DNA from: Kaistella palustris DSM 21579
GTDB lineage: Bacteria > Bacteroidota > Bacteroidia > Flavobacteriales > Weeksellaceae
DNA: 64,000 nucleotides
Assembly: GCF_000422265.1 (NCBI RefSeq)
Contig: NZ_AULL01000017.1
Coordinates: 186,001-250,000 of the forward strand
Direction: 5' to 3'
Both the position numbers and the translations under genes were made by a program. The notes under the pieces are model-generated. The model ran no database searches. It saw nothing but the letters and a program-made list of their open reading frames with translations, and was not told where the DNA came from. Shown piece by piece: positions 16,014 through 25,352 of the stretch (position 1 is the first letter of the stretch; each line of letters begins with the position of its first letter).

Positions 16014-17570
16014 ATGAAAAAAATATTTCTACTTTTTACCTTGATTTCATCTTTTCTGATGGTTGCACAAACAGCACCTTCCATTCAATGGCAAAAATCG
16101 CTTGGTGGAACTAGTCGCGATACAGCTAAGTCAATTCTGCAGACTTTAGACGGTGGTTATATTCTTGCAGGATATTCTCAGTCGAATGATGGAGATGTTA
16201 GCGGGAATCATGGTGGTTGGGACTATTGGATTGTTAAACTCGACCAAAGTGGTAATGTCCAGTGGCAAAAATCGCTCGGTGGTGGCCAGTCCGACTACGC
16301 GCAGTCTGTTCAACAATCAGCTGACGGGGGTTATATAGTAGTTGGTTATTCTGAGTCAAATGACGGTGATGTAAGTGGAAATCACGGTGATTACGATTAT
16401 TGGATCGTGAAGCTCGACAGTAGTGGAAACATTCAATGGCAAAAATCGCTTGGCGGCAGTTATGAGGATTTCGCTAAATCCGTTCAGCAAACCGCAGATG
16501 GCGGTTATATAGTGGGTGGATATTCACAGTCAAATGATGGCGATATTACTGGCCATTACGGCAATTATGATTATTGGATCGTGAAGCTCGATAGCAGCGG
16601 TAATATACAGTGGCAGAAATCGCTGGGCGGAACTGGCGAAGATCGAGCAAATTCAGTACGACAAACAACAGATGGTGGTTATATTATCGGCGGATATTCT
16701 CGGTCCGTTGACGGTAATGTCAGTGGGAATCACGGTGATTACGATTATTGGGTTGTAAAGCTTAACAGCATTGGTAACGTCCAATGGCAGAAATCTTTTG
16801 GCGGAAGCAGTATTGATATTGCTACTTCAGTTCAGCAAACTACAGACAGCGGCTATATCATTGCAGGATATTCTTCTTCAACTGACGGTGATGTGAGTGG
16901 ACATCACGGAAATGGGGGTGTTTATCCTGATTATTGGATCGTAAAGATTGACAGCAATGGTACTATCCAATGGGAGAAATCTCTCGGCGGAATGTTTGGA
17001 GATTTTGCTTACGCCATTCGACAGACAAACGATGGCGGGTATATTGTAGCCGGTGAATCATGGTCTAGTGATGGCGATGTGAGTGGACATAAGGGAAGTA
17101 CATCTTCTTCTGACTATTGGATTGTTAAGCTTAACAGCATCGGTAATATCCAGTGGGAAAAGTCACTCGGTGGATATGATAATGATATAGCCAGCTGCAT
17201 TCAGCAAACTGCGGACGACGGTTATATTGTTGTGGGAGAGTCGATTTCAGATGATGGTGATGTCAGCGGACACCATGGATCAACAGTTTATAATGATGTA
17301 TGGGTAGTAAAACTCACTGCGGAAGGTTTGGCAACAGATGAAACAAATATTACCAAAATCAATATTTACCCAAATCCTGTAAAAGATATTCTCAATTTTT
17401 CAGAAGAAGTTTTGAACGTAAAAATTACGGATGTTTCCGGAAAAACGGTAAAACAAATTTCGGCGAAAGGAAAATCGATAGATATTTCTGGCCTTACAAA
17501 AGGCGTTTACATTATCTCTGCAACTACAAAAGCTGGAGAAACCGTAAATAAAAAAATTGTGAAAGAGTAG
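16014..17570 (+). CDS. Secreted seven-repeat surface protein with T9SS sorting domain
   Basis: A 518-residue protein. A signal peptide (1-19, ending MVAQ) is followed by seven tandem units of 58-62 residues (about 24-440), each of the form QWQKSLGG..D.A.S..QT.DGGYI..GYS.S.DGDVSG.HG..DYWIVKL. The Trp of the first QWQ is W26. The tail (about 447-518, with INIYPNPV, ITDVSGKTV and GVYIISATTKAG) is a type A T9SS sorting domain, so the protein should cross the outer membrane and be anchored or released. Seven similar four-strand-like units suggest a seven-bladed beta-propeller, which is inference. Function is unknown; adhesion or glycan binding are options. Expression is probably phase-variable through the promoter repeat. 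Confidence 0.85.
   Translation: MKKIFLLFTLISSFLMVAQTAPSIQWQKSLGGTSRDTAKSILQTLDGGYILAGYSQSNDGDVSGNHGGWDYWIVKLDQSGNVQWQKSLGGGQSDYAQSVQQSADGGYIVVGYSESNDGDVSGNHGDYDYWIVKLDSSGNIQWQKSLGGSYEDFAKSVQQTADGGYIVGGYSQSNDGDITGHYGNYDYWIVKLDSSGNIQWQKSLGGTGEDRANSVRQTTDGGYIIGGYSRSVDGNVSGNHGDYDYWVVKLNSIGNVQWQKSFGGSSIDIATSVQQTTDSGYIIAGYSSSTDGDVSGHHGNGGVYPDYWIVKIDSNGTIQWEKSLGGMFGDFAYAIRQTNDGGYIVAGESWSSDGDVSGHKGSTSSSDYWIVKLNSIGNIQWEKSLGGYDNDIASCIQQTADDGYIVVGESISDDGDVSGHHGSTVYNDVWVVKLTAEGLATDETNITKINIYPNPVKDILNFSEEVLNVKITDVSGKTVKQISAKGKSIDISGLTKGVYIISATTKAGETVNKKIVKE
16086..17330 (+). repeat. Seven in-frame tandem coding repeats, first five spaced exactly 174 bp
   Basis: The QW-start of each unit falls at 16086, 16260, 16434, 16608, 16782, 16968 and 17151. 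The first four intervals are exactly 174 bp, then 186 and 183. Neighbouring units stay similar at the DNA level (for example TATTGGATCGTGAAGCTCGA recurs), so unit gain or loss by recombination is possible. Confidence 0.85.
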
Positions 17571-17598
17571 AGTAATCCCAAATATGCATTTTTAAAAA

Positions 17599-17631
17599 AC
17601 CTCAGAACTTTATAAATTCTGAGGTTTTTTT
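17599..17631 (+). terminator. Terminator of the repeat-protein gene
   Basis: Perfect 10-bp stem AACCTCAGAA / TTCTGAGGTT with a short loop, followed by T residues to 17631. It separates the surface-protein gene from mutS. Confidence 0.85.
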
Positions 17632-17690
17632 ATGGCAAAAACAAAATTTTTCTTTTTTACTCAAGGGGAATCTTTACTCTCTAAAAACAG

Positions 17691-17698
17691 TATTTTTG
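17691..17698 (+). promoter_or_regulatory. -7 promoter box of mutS
   Basis: TATTTTTG, 26 bases upstream of the ATG at 17725. The more distant ATG at 17632 sits before this box, inside the terminator tail, and is therefore not used. Confidence 0.55.
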
Positions 17699-17724
17699 TA
17701 AAAACTTATTCAATAAATCCAAAT

Positions 17725-20304
17725 ATGGCAAAGAAAGAAACTCCTTTAATGACGCAGTACAACACCATCAAGGCGAAATATCCGGATGCGCTATTGCTGT
17801 TTCGTGTAGGCGATTTCTACGAAACTTTTGGAAGCGACGCCGTGCGGACTTCGCAGATTTTGGGAATAGTGCTGACTAAAAGAGCGAATGGTGAAGGGCA
17901 TATCGAACTCGCAGGGTTTCCGCATCATTCGATCGATTCTTATTTGCCTAAACTCGTGCGTGCAGGTCTGCGTGTAGCAATTTGCGACCAGCTCGAAGAT
18001 CCCAAATCCGTGAAAGGAATTGTAAAACGCGGCGTGACCGAACTCGTAACTCCCGGCGTTACTTTTAATGAGCAGGTGCTTACATCGAAGCAGAATAATT
18101 TCCTGCTTTCCATTCACAAAGAAAAAGAAAAATACGGGATTGCCCTGGTAGATGTTTCTACAGGCGAATTCCTGACCGCTGAAGGCAATCTGGAAAAACT
18201 ACTGCATATTGTAGGGACTTTTGAGCCGAGCGAGATCATCTATCAGCGCCTGACTGAGCTTCCCACACAACTCAAGAACAGGAATTCATTTAAACTCGAA
18301 GACTGGGCTTTTCAGTATAATTACGCCTACGAAAAACTCACAAACCATTTCAAAACGCAGTCGCTGAAAGGTTTCGGTATTGAAGATCTGACTCTTGGAA
18401 TCACCGCGGCCGGAGCGATTTTCGCGTATCTGGTAGAAGATACACACCACGCGCTTTTGCAGCATATCTCAAAAATTCAACTGATCCCGCAGGACGATTA
18501 TCTGATGATGGATCACTTTACGCTGCGGAATTTAGAGATCGTTTGCCCAAGTCATCCCAGAGGGAAATCGCTGCTCGATATCATCGATAAAACCTCTACG
18601 CCAATGGGCGGAAGATTGCTGCGGCGAAGGCTGATCCTGCCTTTAAAATCAGTGAGTGAGATCAACAGAAGACTTGATCTGATCGAATTCTTTAATAAAA
18701 ATGAAAATCTGAAGTATGAAATCCTGCAGCTGCTGAAATCGATTTCGGATCTCGACCGTCTGCTGGGGAAACTTGCCTCAGAAAAAATTTGCCCGAAAGA
18801 AGTGGGTTATCTGCGGCAGAGTTTCGGCAGCATCCAAAAAATTAAAGAACTCCTGCATCCACATGCTGAGGTTTTGGCGTGGCTTTCACCTTTGGCAAAT
18901 ATCAGCGATCTCATTGGTTATTTAAATAATTACCTGAATGACGACCTGCCTGTAAATATTGCCAAAGGCTCCGTCATAAAAACGGGTATTTCCGAAGAGC
19001 TCGATCATTTGCGCGGCCTTCAGAACAAAGGAAAAAACTTTCTGGATGAAATGTGCGAACGCGAGATCAAACGCACCGGAATCTCCAGCCTGAAAATCAG
19101 CTTTAATAATGTATTCGGCTACTTTATCGAGGTTCGGAATACGCATAAAGATAAAGTTCCCGGGGACTGGATCCGCAAGCAAACGCTCGTCAACGCCGAA
19201 AGGTACATTACCGAAGAACTGAAGGAATACGAAGAACAGATCCTGGGCGCCGAGGAAAAGATCTCGCGGATCGAGCATCAGCTCTACCGCAAAGTCTGCG
19301 AAAATATCATGATCTACCTGGATCAGATCCAGGAAAATTCCGGGATAATTGCCGAACTCGACTGTGCGGTTGGCCTTTCGGAACTTGCTGTTACCGAGAG
19401 TTATACCAAACCCGTTTTAAACGATTCTTTCGAGATCAATTTAAAGGAGGGCCGGCATCCGATCATCGAAAATGCCTTGCCTTTGGGCGAAAAATACATT
19501 CCGAACGATTTGTTTTTGTCTAAAGACACCCAGCAGATCATCATGGTGACAGGACCGAATATGGCCGGAAAATCCGCGATTTTAAGACAGACTGCCATTA
19601 TCTGTTTGATGGCGCAGATCGGCAGTTTTGTGCCGGCAAAACATGCTGAGATCGGAATTTTAGATAAAATTTTTACGAGAGTTGGCGCTTCAGATAATAT
19701 TTCTTCCGGCGAGTCGACATTTATGGTGGAGATGAATGAAGCAGCTAATATCCTGAACAATATTTCCGAGCGCAGTTTGATTCTCCTTGATGAGATCGGC
19801 CGCGGAACTTCTACCTACGACGGGGTTTCGATCGCCTGGGCAATTGCGGAATATCTGCACCAACATCCCACGCAGGCGAAAACGCTCTTTGCCACGCATT
19901 ATCATGAACTGAACGAAATGACGGTAAATTTTGAGAGGATCAAGAATTTTCACGTGTCCATTCAGGAGCATAAAGGAAATATCATTTTTCTGCGGAAGTT
20001 AGTTTCCGGCGGCAGTGAACACAGTTTCGGGATCCATGTCGCGAAACTTGCGGGAATGCCTTCCACCGTGGTAAACAGGGCAAATGAGATCTTAAAAACT
20101 TTAGAAAAAAGCCGTTCCCAAAGCGGTTCGAAAAAATCTGCCAAAGCAATTACCGATGAAAGTTTGCAGTTGTCTTTCTTTCAGTTAGACGATCCTGTTC
20201 TGGAAAATATTCGTGAAGAATTATTGAAAATCGACGTTAATACATTGACGCCAATCGAAGCTTTAATGAAGCTGAATTCGATTAAAAAAATGATCGGACG
20301 TTAG
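17725..20304 (+). CDS. mutS: DNA mismatch repair protein MutS
   Basis: An 859-residue mismatch-recognition ATPase. The N-terminal mismatch-binding domain carries the F-x-E motif (F31, E33 in GDFYETFG). Connector, lever and clamp domains follow, then the ATPase with Walker A GPNMAGKS (610-617), the STFMVEMNE segment, Walker B ILLDEIGRGTSTYDG and FATHYHEL. Length is that of MutS1. It starts repair of base mismatches and small slippage loops. By position it is next to the gene with the (TA)12 promoter; this is probably coincidence, but MutS status would control the switching rate of that tract. Confidence 0.95.
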   Translation: MAKKETPLMTQYNTIKAKYPDALLLFRVGDFYETFGSDAVRTSQILGIVLTKRANGEGHIELAGFPHHSIDSYLPKLVRAGLRVAICDQLEDPKSVKGIVKRGVTELVTPGVTFNEQVLTSKQNNFLLSIHKEKEKYGIALVDVSTGEFLTAEGNLEKLLHIVGTFEPSEIIYQRLTELPTQLKNRNSFKLEDWAFQYNYAYEKLTNHFKTQSLKGFGIEDLTLGITAAGAIFAYLVEDTHHALLQHISKIQLIPQDDYLMMDHFTLRNLEIVCPSHPRGKSLLDIIDKTSTPMGGRLLRRRLILPLKSVSEINRRLDLIEFFNKNENLKYEILQLLKSISDLDRLLGKLASEKICPKEVGYLRQSFGSIQKIKELLHPHAEVLAWLSPLANISDLIGYLNNYLNDDLPVNIAKGSVIKTGISEELDHLRGLQNKGKNFLDEMCEREIKRTGISSLKISFNNVFGYFIEVRNTHKDKVPGDWIRKQTLVNAERYITEELKEYEEQILGAEEKISRIEHQLYRKVCENIMIYLDQIQENSGIIAELDCAVGLSELAVTESYTKPVLNDSFEINLKEGRHPIIENALPLGEKYIPNDLFLSKDTQQIIMVTGPNMAGKSAILRQTAIICLMAQIGSFVPAKHAEIGILDKIFTRVGASDNISSGESTFMVEMNEAANILNNISERSLILLDEIGRGTSTYDGVSIAWAIAEYLHQHPTQAKTLFATHYHELNEMTVNFERIKNFHVSIQEHKGNIIFLRKLVSGGSEHSFGIHVAKLAGMPSTVVNRANEILKTLEKSRSQSGSKKSAKAITDESLQLSFFQLDDPVLENIREELLKIDVNTLTPIEALMKLNSIKKMIGR

Positions 20305-20322
20305 GTAGAACAGATGCATTCA

Positions 20323-20760
20323 TCAGCTAAACTCGATTGATAAAGACATCGTAAAAAGAAAACGTGTCGGTTCACCATTCACCACAGCAGGCGTCCAGGT
20401 TTCCTTCACTTTTTTCAAAGCTTTCTCCAGCCGTTCGGAATAGCGGATGTCGCCCATTGCAAGTATATTAGTTAGTTTACCATCTTTCTCGATAATGAAA
20501 TAAACCCTGGTCTTCATTTTCCTCAGATTATCGGGGTTCAGATTAAACGTATCTATTTTATTCATCAGCGTGGTTCTGAAAGCATTGATGCCACCGGGAA
20601 ATTCGGGCAGGACATCTGCCCGCACAGCCACCTCGGAAAGGTCCATCTTGGTTTTCAGATAGGAATAATTTGGAACCTTGGTAACGTCGGTTACGGGAAG
20701 AACCGTCTGACCGAATGCAACAAGACCCACAAAAAGTAAAACGAAAGTAAAGTATCTCAT
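20323..20760 (-). CDS. Exported protein with TonB-like C-terminal domain
   Basis: A 145-residue protein with a signal peptide (1-18, LFVGLVAFGQ) and a mature domain carrying the hallmarks of the TonB C-terminal fold as it occurs in Bacteroidota: PEFPGGINAFR (about 53-63), a VYFIIEKDGKL strand (about 87-97) and a final TWTPAVVNGEPTRFLF segment (about 121-136). It lacks the N-terminal membrane anchor and proline spacer of real TonB, so it is not an energy transducer on its own. It starts 18 bases after the ABC exporter and is probably cotranscribed. Role unknown. Confidence 0.65.
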   Translation of the reverse strand: MRYFTFVLLFVGLVAFGQTVLPVTDVTKVPNYSYLKTKMDLSEVAVRADVLPEFPGGINAFRTTLMNKIDTFNLNPDNLRKMKTRVYFIIEKDGKLTNILAMGDIRYSERLEKALKKVKETWTPAVVNGEPTRFLFTMSLSIEFS

Positions 20761-20778
20761 ATAATTCTACCAAAAATG

Positions 20779-22617
20779 TTAACCAAAATTCTGCAGATCG
20801 ACCAGTTTTCTATACACGCCGTTGCTTGAAAAGAGTTCGTGGTGTGTGCCCTGTTCCACGATCTCACCGCGCTCCATGACCACGATCCAGTCGGCTTTCT
20901 GAATGGTCGACAGCCGGTGCGCGATCACGAGCGAAGTCCTGTTTTCCATCATTTTCTCCAAAGCTTCCTGTACAAATCTTTCGCTTTCGGTATCGAGTGC
21001 CGAAGTAGCTTCATCCAGGATCATGACCGGCGGGTTCTTTAAAACTGCGCGGGCAATTGACACTCTTTGCTTTTGGCCACCCGAGAGTTTATTGCCGTCA
21101 TCACCTATATTGGTATAATATTTTTCGGGCAGGCCTTCTATAAACTGGTGTGCATTGGCGATTTTTGCGGCATTGATGACTTCTTCTTCGGTGGCGTCGG
21201 GTTTTCCCATCAGGATGTTGTTGAACACGGAATCATTAAACAAAACAGATTCCTGTGTCACCATACCTAAGAGATTGCGGTAGTCCGTCACCTTTAAATT
21301 TTTAATGTTGACGCCATCAACCAGAATTTCACCTTCAGAAACGTCGTAAAACCTGGCGAGCAGGTTCGCGATGGTGGTTTTTCCGGAACCCGACTGCCCT
21401 ACCAGAGCAATGGTTTTTCCTTTGGCAATTGTAAGGTTGAAATTCTTTAAGATCACATTGTCTTTATCGTAGAAAAAACCGATATCCTTAAATTCAATCG
21501 CCGATTTCAATGTAGAGATTGGGATCGGATTTGCGATCTCATCAATCTTCAGGTCATAATCCAGCACTTCGGAAACTCGGTCCAAACTCGCCATGCCGCC
21601 CTGGATATTCGAAATGGCACTTGATAATTTTTTCGCGGGATCCAGAATCTGAAAAAACATACCGATAAACACGAGAAATGTTTCAGGTTCCATGGTGCGT
21701 TCGTTCAGGATCTGTACACCCGCAAACCAGGTAATGATCAGGATCGTGACCGAACCCATGAATTCGCTCATCGGGGAGGCGAGTTCGCGGCGGCGGCTCA
21801 TGCCGATCGCATATTTCTGCCAGTTGTCTGTGGTGGTGTTGAACCGGTTTTTCAGGATTTTATCGGCATTAAATATTTTAATGACTTTGCTGGATTTCAG
21901 GGTTTCATCAACCAGAGAAAAAAGATTTCCCAATTCTTCCTGCGCAGCGGTCGCCTGTCTTTTCAGGCTTTTGCCCACCCACGAGATCAGGCCGCCCATT
22001 ACCGGAAAAACCAAAAGGGAAAATAAGGTGAGTTTTGGCGACAGTATAAATAAGGTGATCAGCGAGGTGATGATCATAAACGGTGAGTTGATGATATCCA
22101 CTAAACTGCCCATAATGCCTGCTTCAACACCGCCGATGTCATTGGAAATCCGCGACATCATATCGCCTTTTCTTTTTTCTGTAAAGAATGAAACCGGAAG
22201 TTTCAGGAATTTGTCATACATCGCGGTACGGAGGTCCTTGGTAATTCCTACACGGTAATTCACCAAAAGATAAGCACCCAAATAACGGAAGAGATTCCGC
22301 AGCAAAAAAGCCGCAGCAGTAATCGCGCACAGAATGGCCAGAATCTTTACGGCACCGTGGTCTTCGATGGATTTTTGAATGGTGTAGTAAACCCAGTCTT
22401 TTGCATACCCAAAAAAGTCGACCAGTCGGCCCGAATTTACCGGCGCTTTCGATGTATCCACTTTCTCGACCGTACCGAACATTAATCCCAGAATCGGCAA
22501 CATGGTGGCTACGGAAAAAATATTAAGCACAGAATACATTATATTGCAGAATATGCTGGCAAAAAGGTATTTCTGATGTGGTTTTGCAAAATGGAATATT
22601 CTTTGGAATGGTTTCAT
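20779..22617 (-). CDS. ABC exporter (MsbA-like), fused permease and ATPase
   Basis: A 612-residue half-transporter. It has six TM helices (about 20-320), including the DMMSRISNDIGG coupling region, then a nucleotide-binding domain with Walker A GQSGSGKTT, the Q-loop VTQESVLFND, signature KLSGGQKQR, Walker B PVMILDEATSALD and the H-loop IAHRLST. It works as a homodimer in the inner membrane. The subfamily includes MsbA lipid A flippases and multidrug exporters; in Bacteroidota this single-gene form is often assigned to lipid or LPS-core export. The substrate is not proven. Confidence 0.88.
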   Translation of the reverse strand: MKPFQRIFHFAKPHQKYLFASIFCNIMYSVLNIFSVATMLPILGLMFGTVEKVDTSKAPVNSGRLVDFFGYAKDWVYYTIQKSIEDHGAVKILAILCAITAAAFLLRNLFRYLGAYLLVNYRVGITKDLRTAMYDKFLKLPVSFFTEKRKGDMMSRISNDIGGVEAGIMGSLVDIINSPFMIITSLITLFILSPKLTLFSLLVFPVMGGLISWVGKSLKRQATAAQEELGNLFSLVDETLKSSKVIKIFNADKILKNRFNTTTDNWQKYAIGMSRRRELASPMSEFMGSVTILIITWFAGVQILNERTMEPETFLVFIGMFFQILDPAKKLSSAISNIQGGMASLDRVSEVLDYDLKIDEIANPIPISTLKSAIEFKDIGFFYDKDNVILKNFNLTIAKGKTIALVGQSGSGKTTIANLLARFYDVSEGEILVDGVNIKNLKVTDYRNLLGMVTQESVLFNDSVFNNILMGKPDATEEEVINAAKIANAHQFIEGLPEKYYTNIGDDGNKLSGGQKQRVSIARAVLKNPPVMILDEATSALDTESERFVQEALEKMMENRTSLVIAHRLSTIQKADWIVVMERGEIVEQGTHHELFSSNGVYRKLVDLQNFG

Positions 22618-22690
22618 TAAAGGAAATTAAGGTGCGAAATTACGGAATTTTGAATTTGCATTTTTCTTAATGTAAATTTCCGATATAAAT

Positions 22691-22719
22691 AAAAACAGCC
22701 CCAAAAAACTCAGGGCTGT
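22691..22719 (-). terminator. Terminator of the DUF4293 gene
   Basis: Perfect 7-bp stem ACAGCCC / GGGCTGT with T-rich sequence on the minus strand, between the DUF4293 gene and the ABC exporter gene. Confidence 0.7.
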
Positions 22720-22746
22720 CTCACTCAAAAAAAAATCGTTGTACGT

Positions 22747-23136
22747 TTAGCGGAGTCTGTCTACAGATTTTACGAGCCTGTCGTCTTTTCTGATGTACAT
22801 ATTTGCAATCAGCAAACCAACTACAGAAATCAACGGGAAAATCGGCTCAATACCTTTCTCAGGAAAATCAATTCCTCCAGGTAAAGTGAGTAACCAGTAC
22901 GCCAGTAAACCGAGCAACAAAGCGTTTATAATCATGCTGATGTTGTTCAGCAGAATTTGTCTCTTTCTTTCCTTATAACTCAAGATGCTCAGGAAACCCA
23001 GTAATACGAGCGCTACACACGAAACTGAAATAAAAGGCACCGGTCCGAACAGTGAAAAATCCTGCCCGGTGATGAACAGAAAAACCGCACCCAGGAGCGA
23101 CAAAAATATCCAAACTGTCTGTATTCGCTGTAACAT
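22747..23136 (-). CDS. DUF4293-type four-helix membrane protein
   Basis: A 129-residue protein with four predicted TM helices. It starts MLQRIQTVWIFLSLL and carries the SYKERKRQILLN loop between helices 2 and 3, as in the Bacteroidota-restricted DUF4293 family of unknown function. The start at 23136 was chosen because a TATTTTTG promoter box lies 18 bases upstream; a longer frame (to 23208) would begin before the promoter. It is divergent from rho, and in my recollection this neighbourhood recurs in related genomes. Confidence 0.75.
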   Translation of the reverse strand: MLQRIQTVWIFLSLLGAVFLFITGQDFSLFGPVPFISVSCVALVLLGFLSILSYKERKRQILLNNISMIINALLLGLLAYWLLTLPGGIDFPEKGIEPIFPLISVVGLLIANMYIRKDDRLVKSVDRLR

Positions 23137-23153
23137 GTTGAGTATATGAAGTG

Positions 23154-23161
23154 CAAAAATA
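23154..23161 (-). promoter_or_regulatory. -7 promoter box of the DUF4293 gene
   Basis: TATTTTTG on the minus strand. The expected start near 23150 gives a leader of about 14 bases. Confidence 0.55.
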
Positions 23162-23171
23162 GCAATAATTT

Positions 23172-23202
23172 TTTGCATTTTTAGAAAATTAGTGTAGATT
23201 TG
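23172..23202 (+). promoter_or_regulatory. Promoter of rho
   Basis: TTTG (23172-23175), 19 bases, TAGATTTG (23195-23202): a near-ideal Bacteroidota promoter. The leader to the rho ATG is about 85 bases, long for this window, leaving room for autoregulation as known for rho in other bacteria. Confidence 0.7.
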
Positions 23203-23290
23203 CAGCACTAACGATCTGAAAACAGAAAAGTCGCCTGACTTATCTTATTTACTTTCAACTACTTATTATAATACTTTTACATAACGACAT

Positions 23291-25201
23291 ATGTTCAATC
23301 TTGAAACGTTACGGTCAAAATCCGCTGAGGATTTGGCTAAAATAACAAAAGATTTCGGCGTTAAACTGGCTAAAAACAGTACAGAAAATGACAAGATCTT
23401 TGCAATTCTGGATTTCCAGGCCTCGAATACGAAAGTTGCAAAAGACTATTACAACGCCACTGAAACTACTATGAATACAGAAGAACAGGCAGCACCAGCT
23501 CCCAAAAAAGCAGCGCCCAAAAAAGCAGCGCCAAAAAAGAAAGCCGAAAAGCCTGTAGAAAATGCAGCGGAAAATGCACCATCTCAAGCAGAAGCTAAAG
23601 CTGATGGGCCCGTGAAAGACGCCGCGGCAACCGCCTCCGAAGATGTGCAGAAACCTGCTCAGACCGGTGAGCGGAAAAGAAAGCAGCGAACTTCTGCGCC
23701 CAAACAAACAGCTGAAACCGCAGAAACTGCACAAAATACCGACACTGCAACCGTTTCTGAACCAGTGGTAAAAGCGAAGGAAGAAAACGGAGCGCCTGCC
23801 GGAAATTCGAACAACAGCCAGCGACATAGCAACCACAAGCAAACAGAGGTGCAGGAAACCGGCAACGGTAATCCACATCATACGCAGAATGGCGGCGGAA
23901 ACCCAAACAATGGTCAAAACGGCAACGGGAACCAAAATGGGAATGGCCACCAAAACGGAAATACTTCACAGAATAAGCCGAACCACCAGAATCACCCCAA
24001 CCAGAATAAAGGACAGCACAAAAACCAGAATAAAAATCAGCAGAATTCCGACACACAGGAAGACTCGCAGAAAAAAGATTTTAACTTCGACGGCTTGGTA
24101 ACGATCGAAGGTGTGCTCGAAATTCTTCCGGATAATTACGGATTCCTGCGCTCACCTGATTTTTCTTACATCTCTTCGCCGGATGATGTGTATGTTTCTA
24201 CGAACCAGATCCGCAATTACGGTCTGAAAACCGGTGATGCCGTGAAAGGTATCGTGCGTTTACCGAAAGAAGGCGAGAAATATTTTTCATTATTAAAGCC
24301 CACTGAAGTCAACGGCCGCGATCTTGAGTTTATCAAAGACCGCGTGTCATTCGAATTCCTGACGCCACTTTTCCCCGAAGAAAAATTTAACCTTACCGGC
24401 AAGCATTCCACCATTTCGACAAGAATAGTGGATCTGTTCACACCGATCGGAAAAGGTCAGCGCGCCATGATCGTTGCGCAGCCGAAAACCGGTAAAACCA
24501 TGCTGCTGAAGGATATTGCAAACTCAATTTCTGCCAATCATCCCGAAGCTTATATGATGATCCTTCTCATCGACGAAAGACCGGAAGAGGTGACCGACAT
24601 GGAAAGAAGCGTGAATGCAGAAGTTATTGCATCAACCTTTGATGAACCTGCAGATAAACACGTAAAAGTGGCAAATCTGGTTCTTTCTAAAGCGCAAAGG
24701 ATGGTAGAATGCGGTCACGATGTCGTTATTTTACTGGATTCCATAACGCGATTGGCGAGAGCTTACAATACCGTGACACCGGCTTCCGGAAAAATTCTTT
24801 CAGGTGGAGTTGATGCCAACGCGCTTCACAAACCGAAAAGATTTTTTGGTGCGGCGAGAAATATTGAAGGCGGCGGCTCATTAACCATAATCGCAACAGC
24901 CTTAATTGACACGGGTTCTAAAATGGATGAAGTAATCTTTGAGGAATTTAAAGGAACGGGGAATATGGAACTTCAGCTCGACCGGAAAATAGCAAACAAA
25001 AGAATTTATCCCGCGATTGATCTTGTTTCATCAAGTACCAGAAGAGATGATCTGCTTTTAGACGAGACTACGCAACAAAGAATGTGGATCCTGAGAAAAT
25101 ATCTCGCAGACATGAATCCTGTTGAAGCAATGGAATTTGTAAACAAAAGCATTAAAAATACTTTGAACAACGAAGAGTTTTTAATGTCGATGAACCGCTA
25201 A
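23291..25201 (+). CDS. rho: Transcription termination factor Rho with a large disordered insertion
   Basis: A 636-residue hexameric RNA helicase/ATPase that ends transcription. Order: N-terminal helix-bundle (about 1-50), an approximately 200-residue low-complexity region (about 61-260) that begins with Lys/Ala/Pro repeats and turns into Asn/Gly/Gln/His-rich sequence, the RNA-binding OB fold ([15 protein letters not shown]), then the ATPase with Walker A PKTGKT (K402), [20 protein letters not shown] and the [12 protein letters not shown] segment. E. coli Rho has 419 residues, so the insertion accounts for the extra length. Bacteroidota Rho insertions of this kind are known to be disordered and to promote condensates. 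Confidence 0.95.
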   Translation: MFNLETLRSKSAEDLAKITKDFGVKLAKNSTENDKIFAILDFQASNTKVAKDYYNATETTMNTEEQAAPAPKKAAPKKAAPKKKAEKPVENAAENAPSQAEAKADGPVKDAAATASEDVQKPAQTGERKRKQRTSAPKQTAETAETAQNTDTATVSEPVVKAKEENGAPAGNSNNSQRHSNHKQTEVQETGNGNPHHTQNGGGNPNNGQNGNGNQNGNGHQNGNTSQNKPNHQNHPNQNKGQHKNQNKNQQNSDTQEDSQKKDFNFDGLVTIEGVLEILPDNYGFLRSPDFSYISSPDDVYVSTNQIRNYGLKTGDAVKGIVRLPKEGEKYFSLLKPTEVNGRDLEFIKDRVSFEFLTPLFPEEKFNLTGKHSTISTRIVDLFTPIGKGQRAMIVAQPKTGKTMLLKDIANSISANHPEAYMMILLIDERPEEVTDMERSVNAEVIASTFDEPADKHVKVANLVLSKAQRMVECGHDVVILLDSITRLARAYNTVTPASGKILSGGVDANALHKPKRFFGAARNIEGGGSLTIIATALIDTGSKMDEVIFEEFKGTGNMELQLDRKIANKRIYPAIDLVSSSTRRDDLLLDETTQQRMWILRKYLADMNPVEAMEFVNKSIKNTLNNEEFLMSMNR

Positions 25202-25223
25202 CCTAAGCTTTAATCTAAAAATG

Positions 25224-25250
25224 AAACCGTTCAGCAATGAGCGGTTTTTT
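25224..25250 (+). terminator. Terminator of rho
   Basis: Ten-base arms AAACCGTTCA / TGAGCGGTTT with one mismatch and a GCAA loop, followed by T residues. Confidence 0.75.
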
Positions 25251-25292
25251 GCTTTTGTCAATGTTAAAGATTTATTAAAGTAGTAGGCGATC

Positions 25293-25324
25293 TTTGTAAT
25301 TGCTCTAAATAATGAGTAAATTTG
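25293..25324 (+). promoter_or_regulatory. Promoter of the superoxide dismutase gene
   Basis: TTTG (25293-25296), 20 bases, TAAATTTG (25317-25324); the ATG lies 28 bases further on. Confidence 0.65.
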
Positions 25325-25352
25325 AGATATAACAAAATAAAATCAAAATATT

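Noticed and set aside
16086-17330. Regularly spaced repeats that might suggest a CRISPR array
   Set aside because: The 174-bp period is far too long, the whole block is one open frame, and no cas genes are present.
17632-17724. Upstream in-frame start for MutS
   Set aside because: The ATG at 17632 lies in the terminator tail of the previous gene and before a TATTTTTG promoter box; the added residues are not typical of MutS.
23315-23953. A 212-codon open frame antisense to rho, rich in Cys, Phe and Arg
   Set aside because: It mirrors the repetitive Lys/Ala/Asn-rich coding strand of the rho insertion; composition explains the lack of stops. No promoter or family resemblance.
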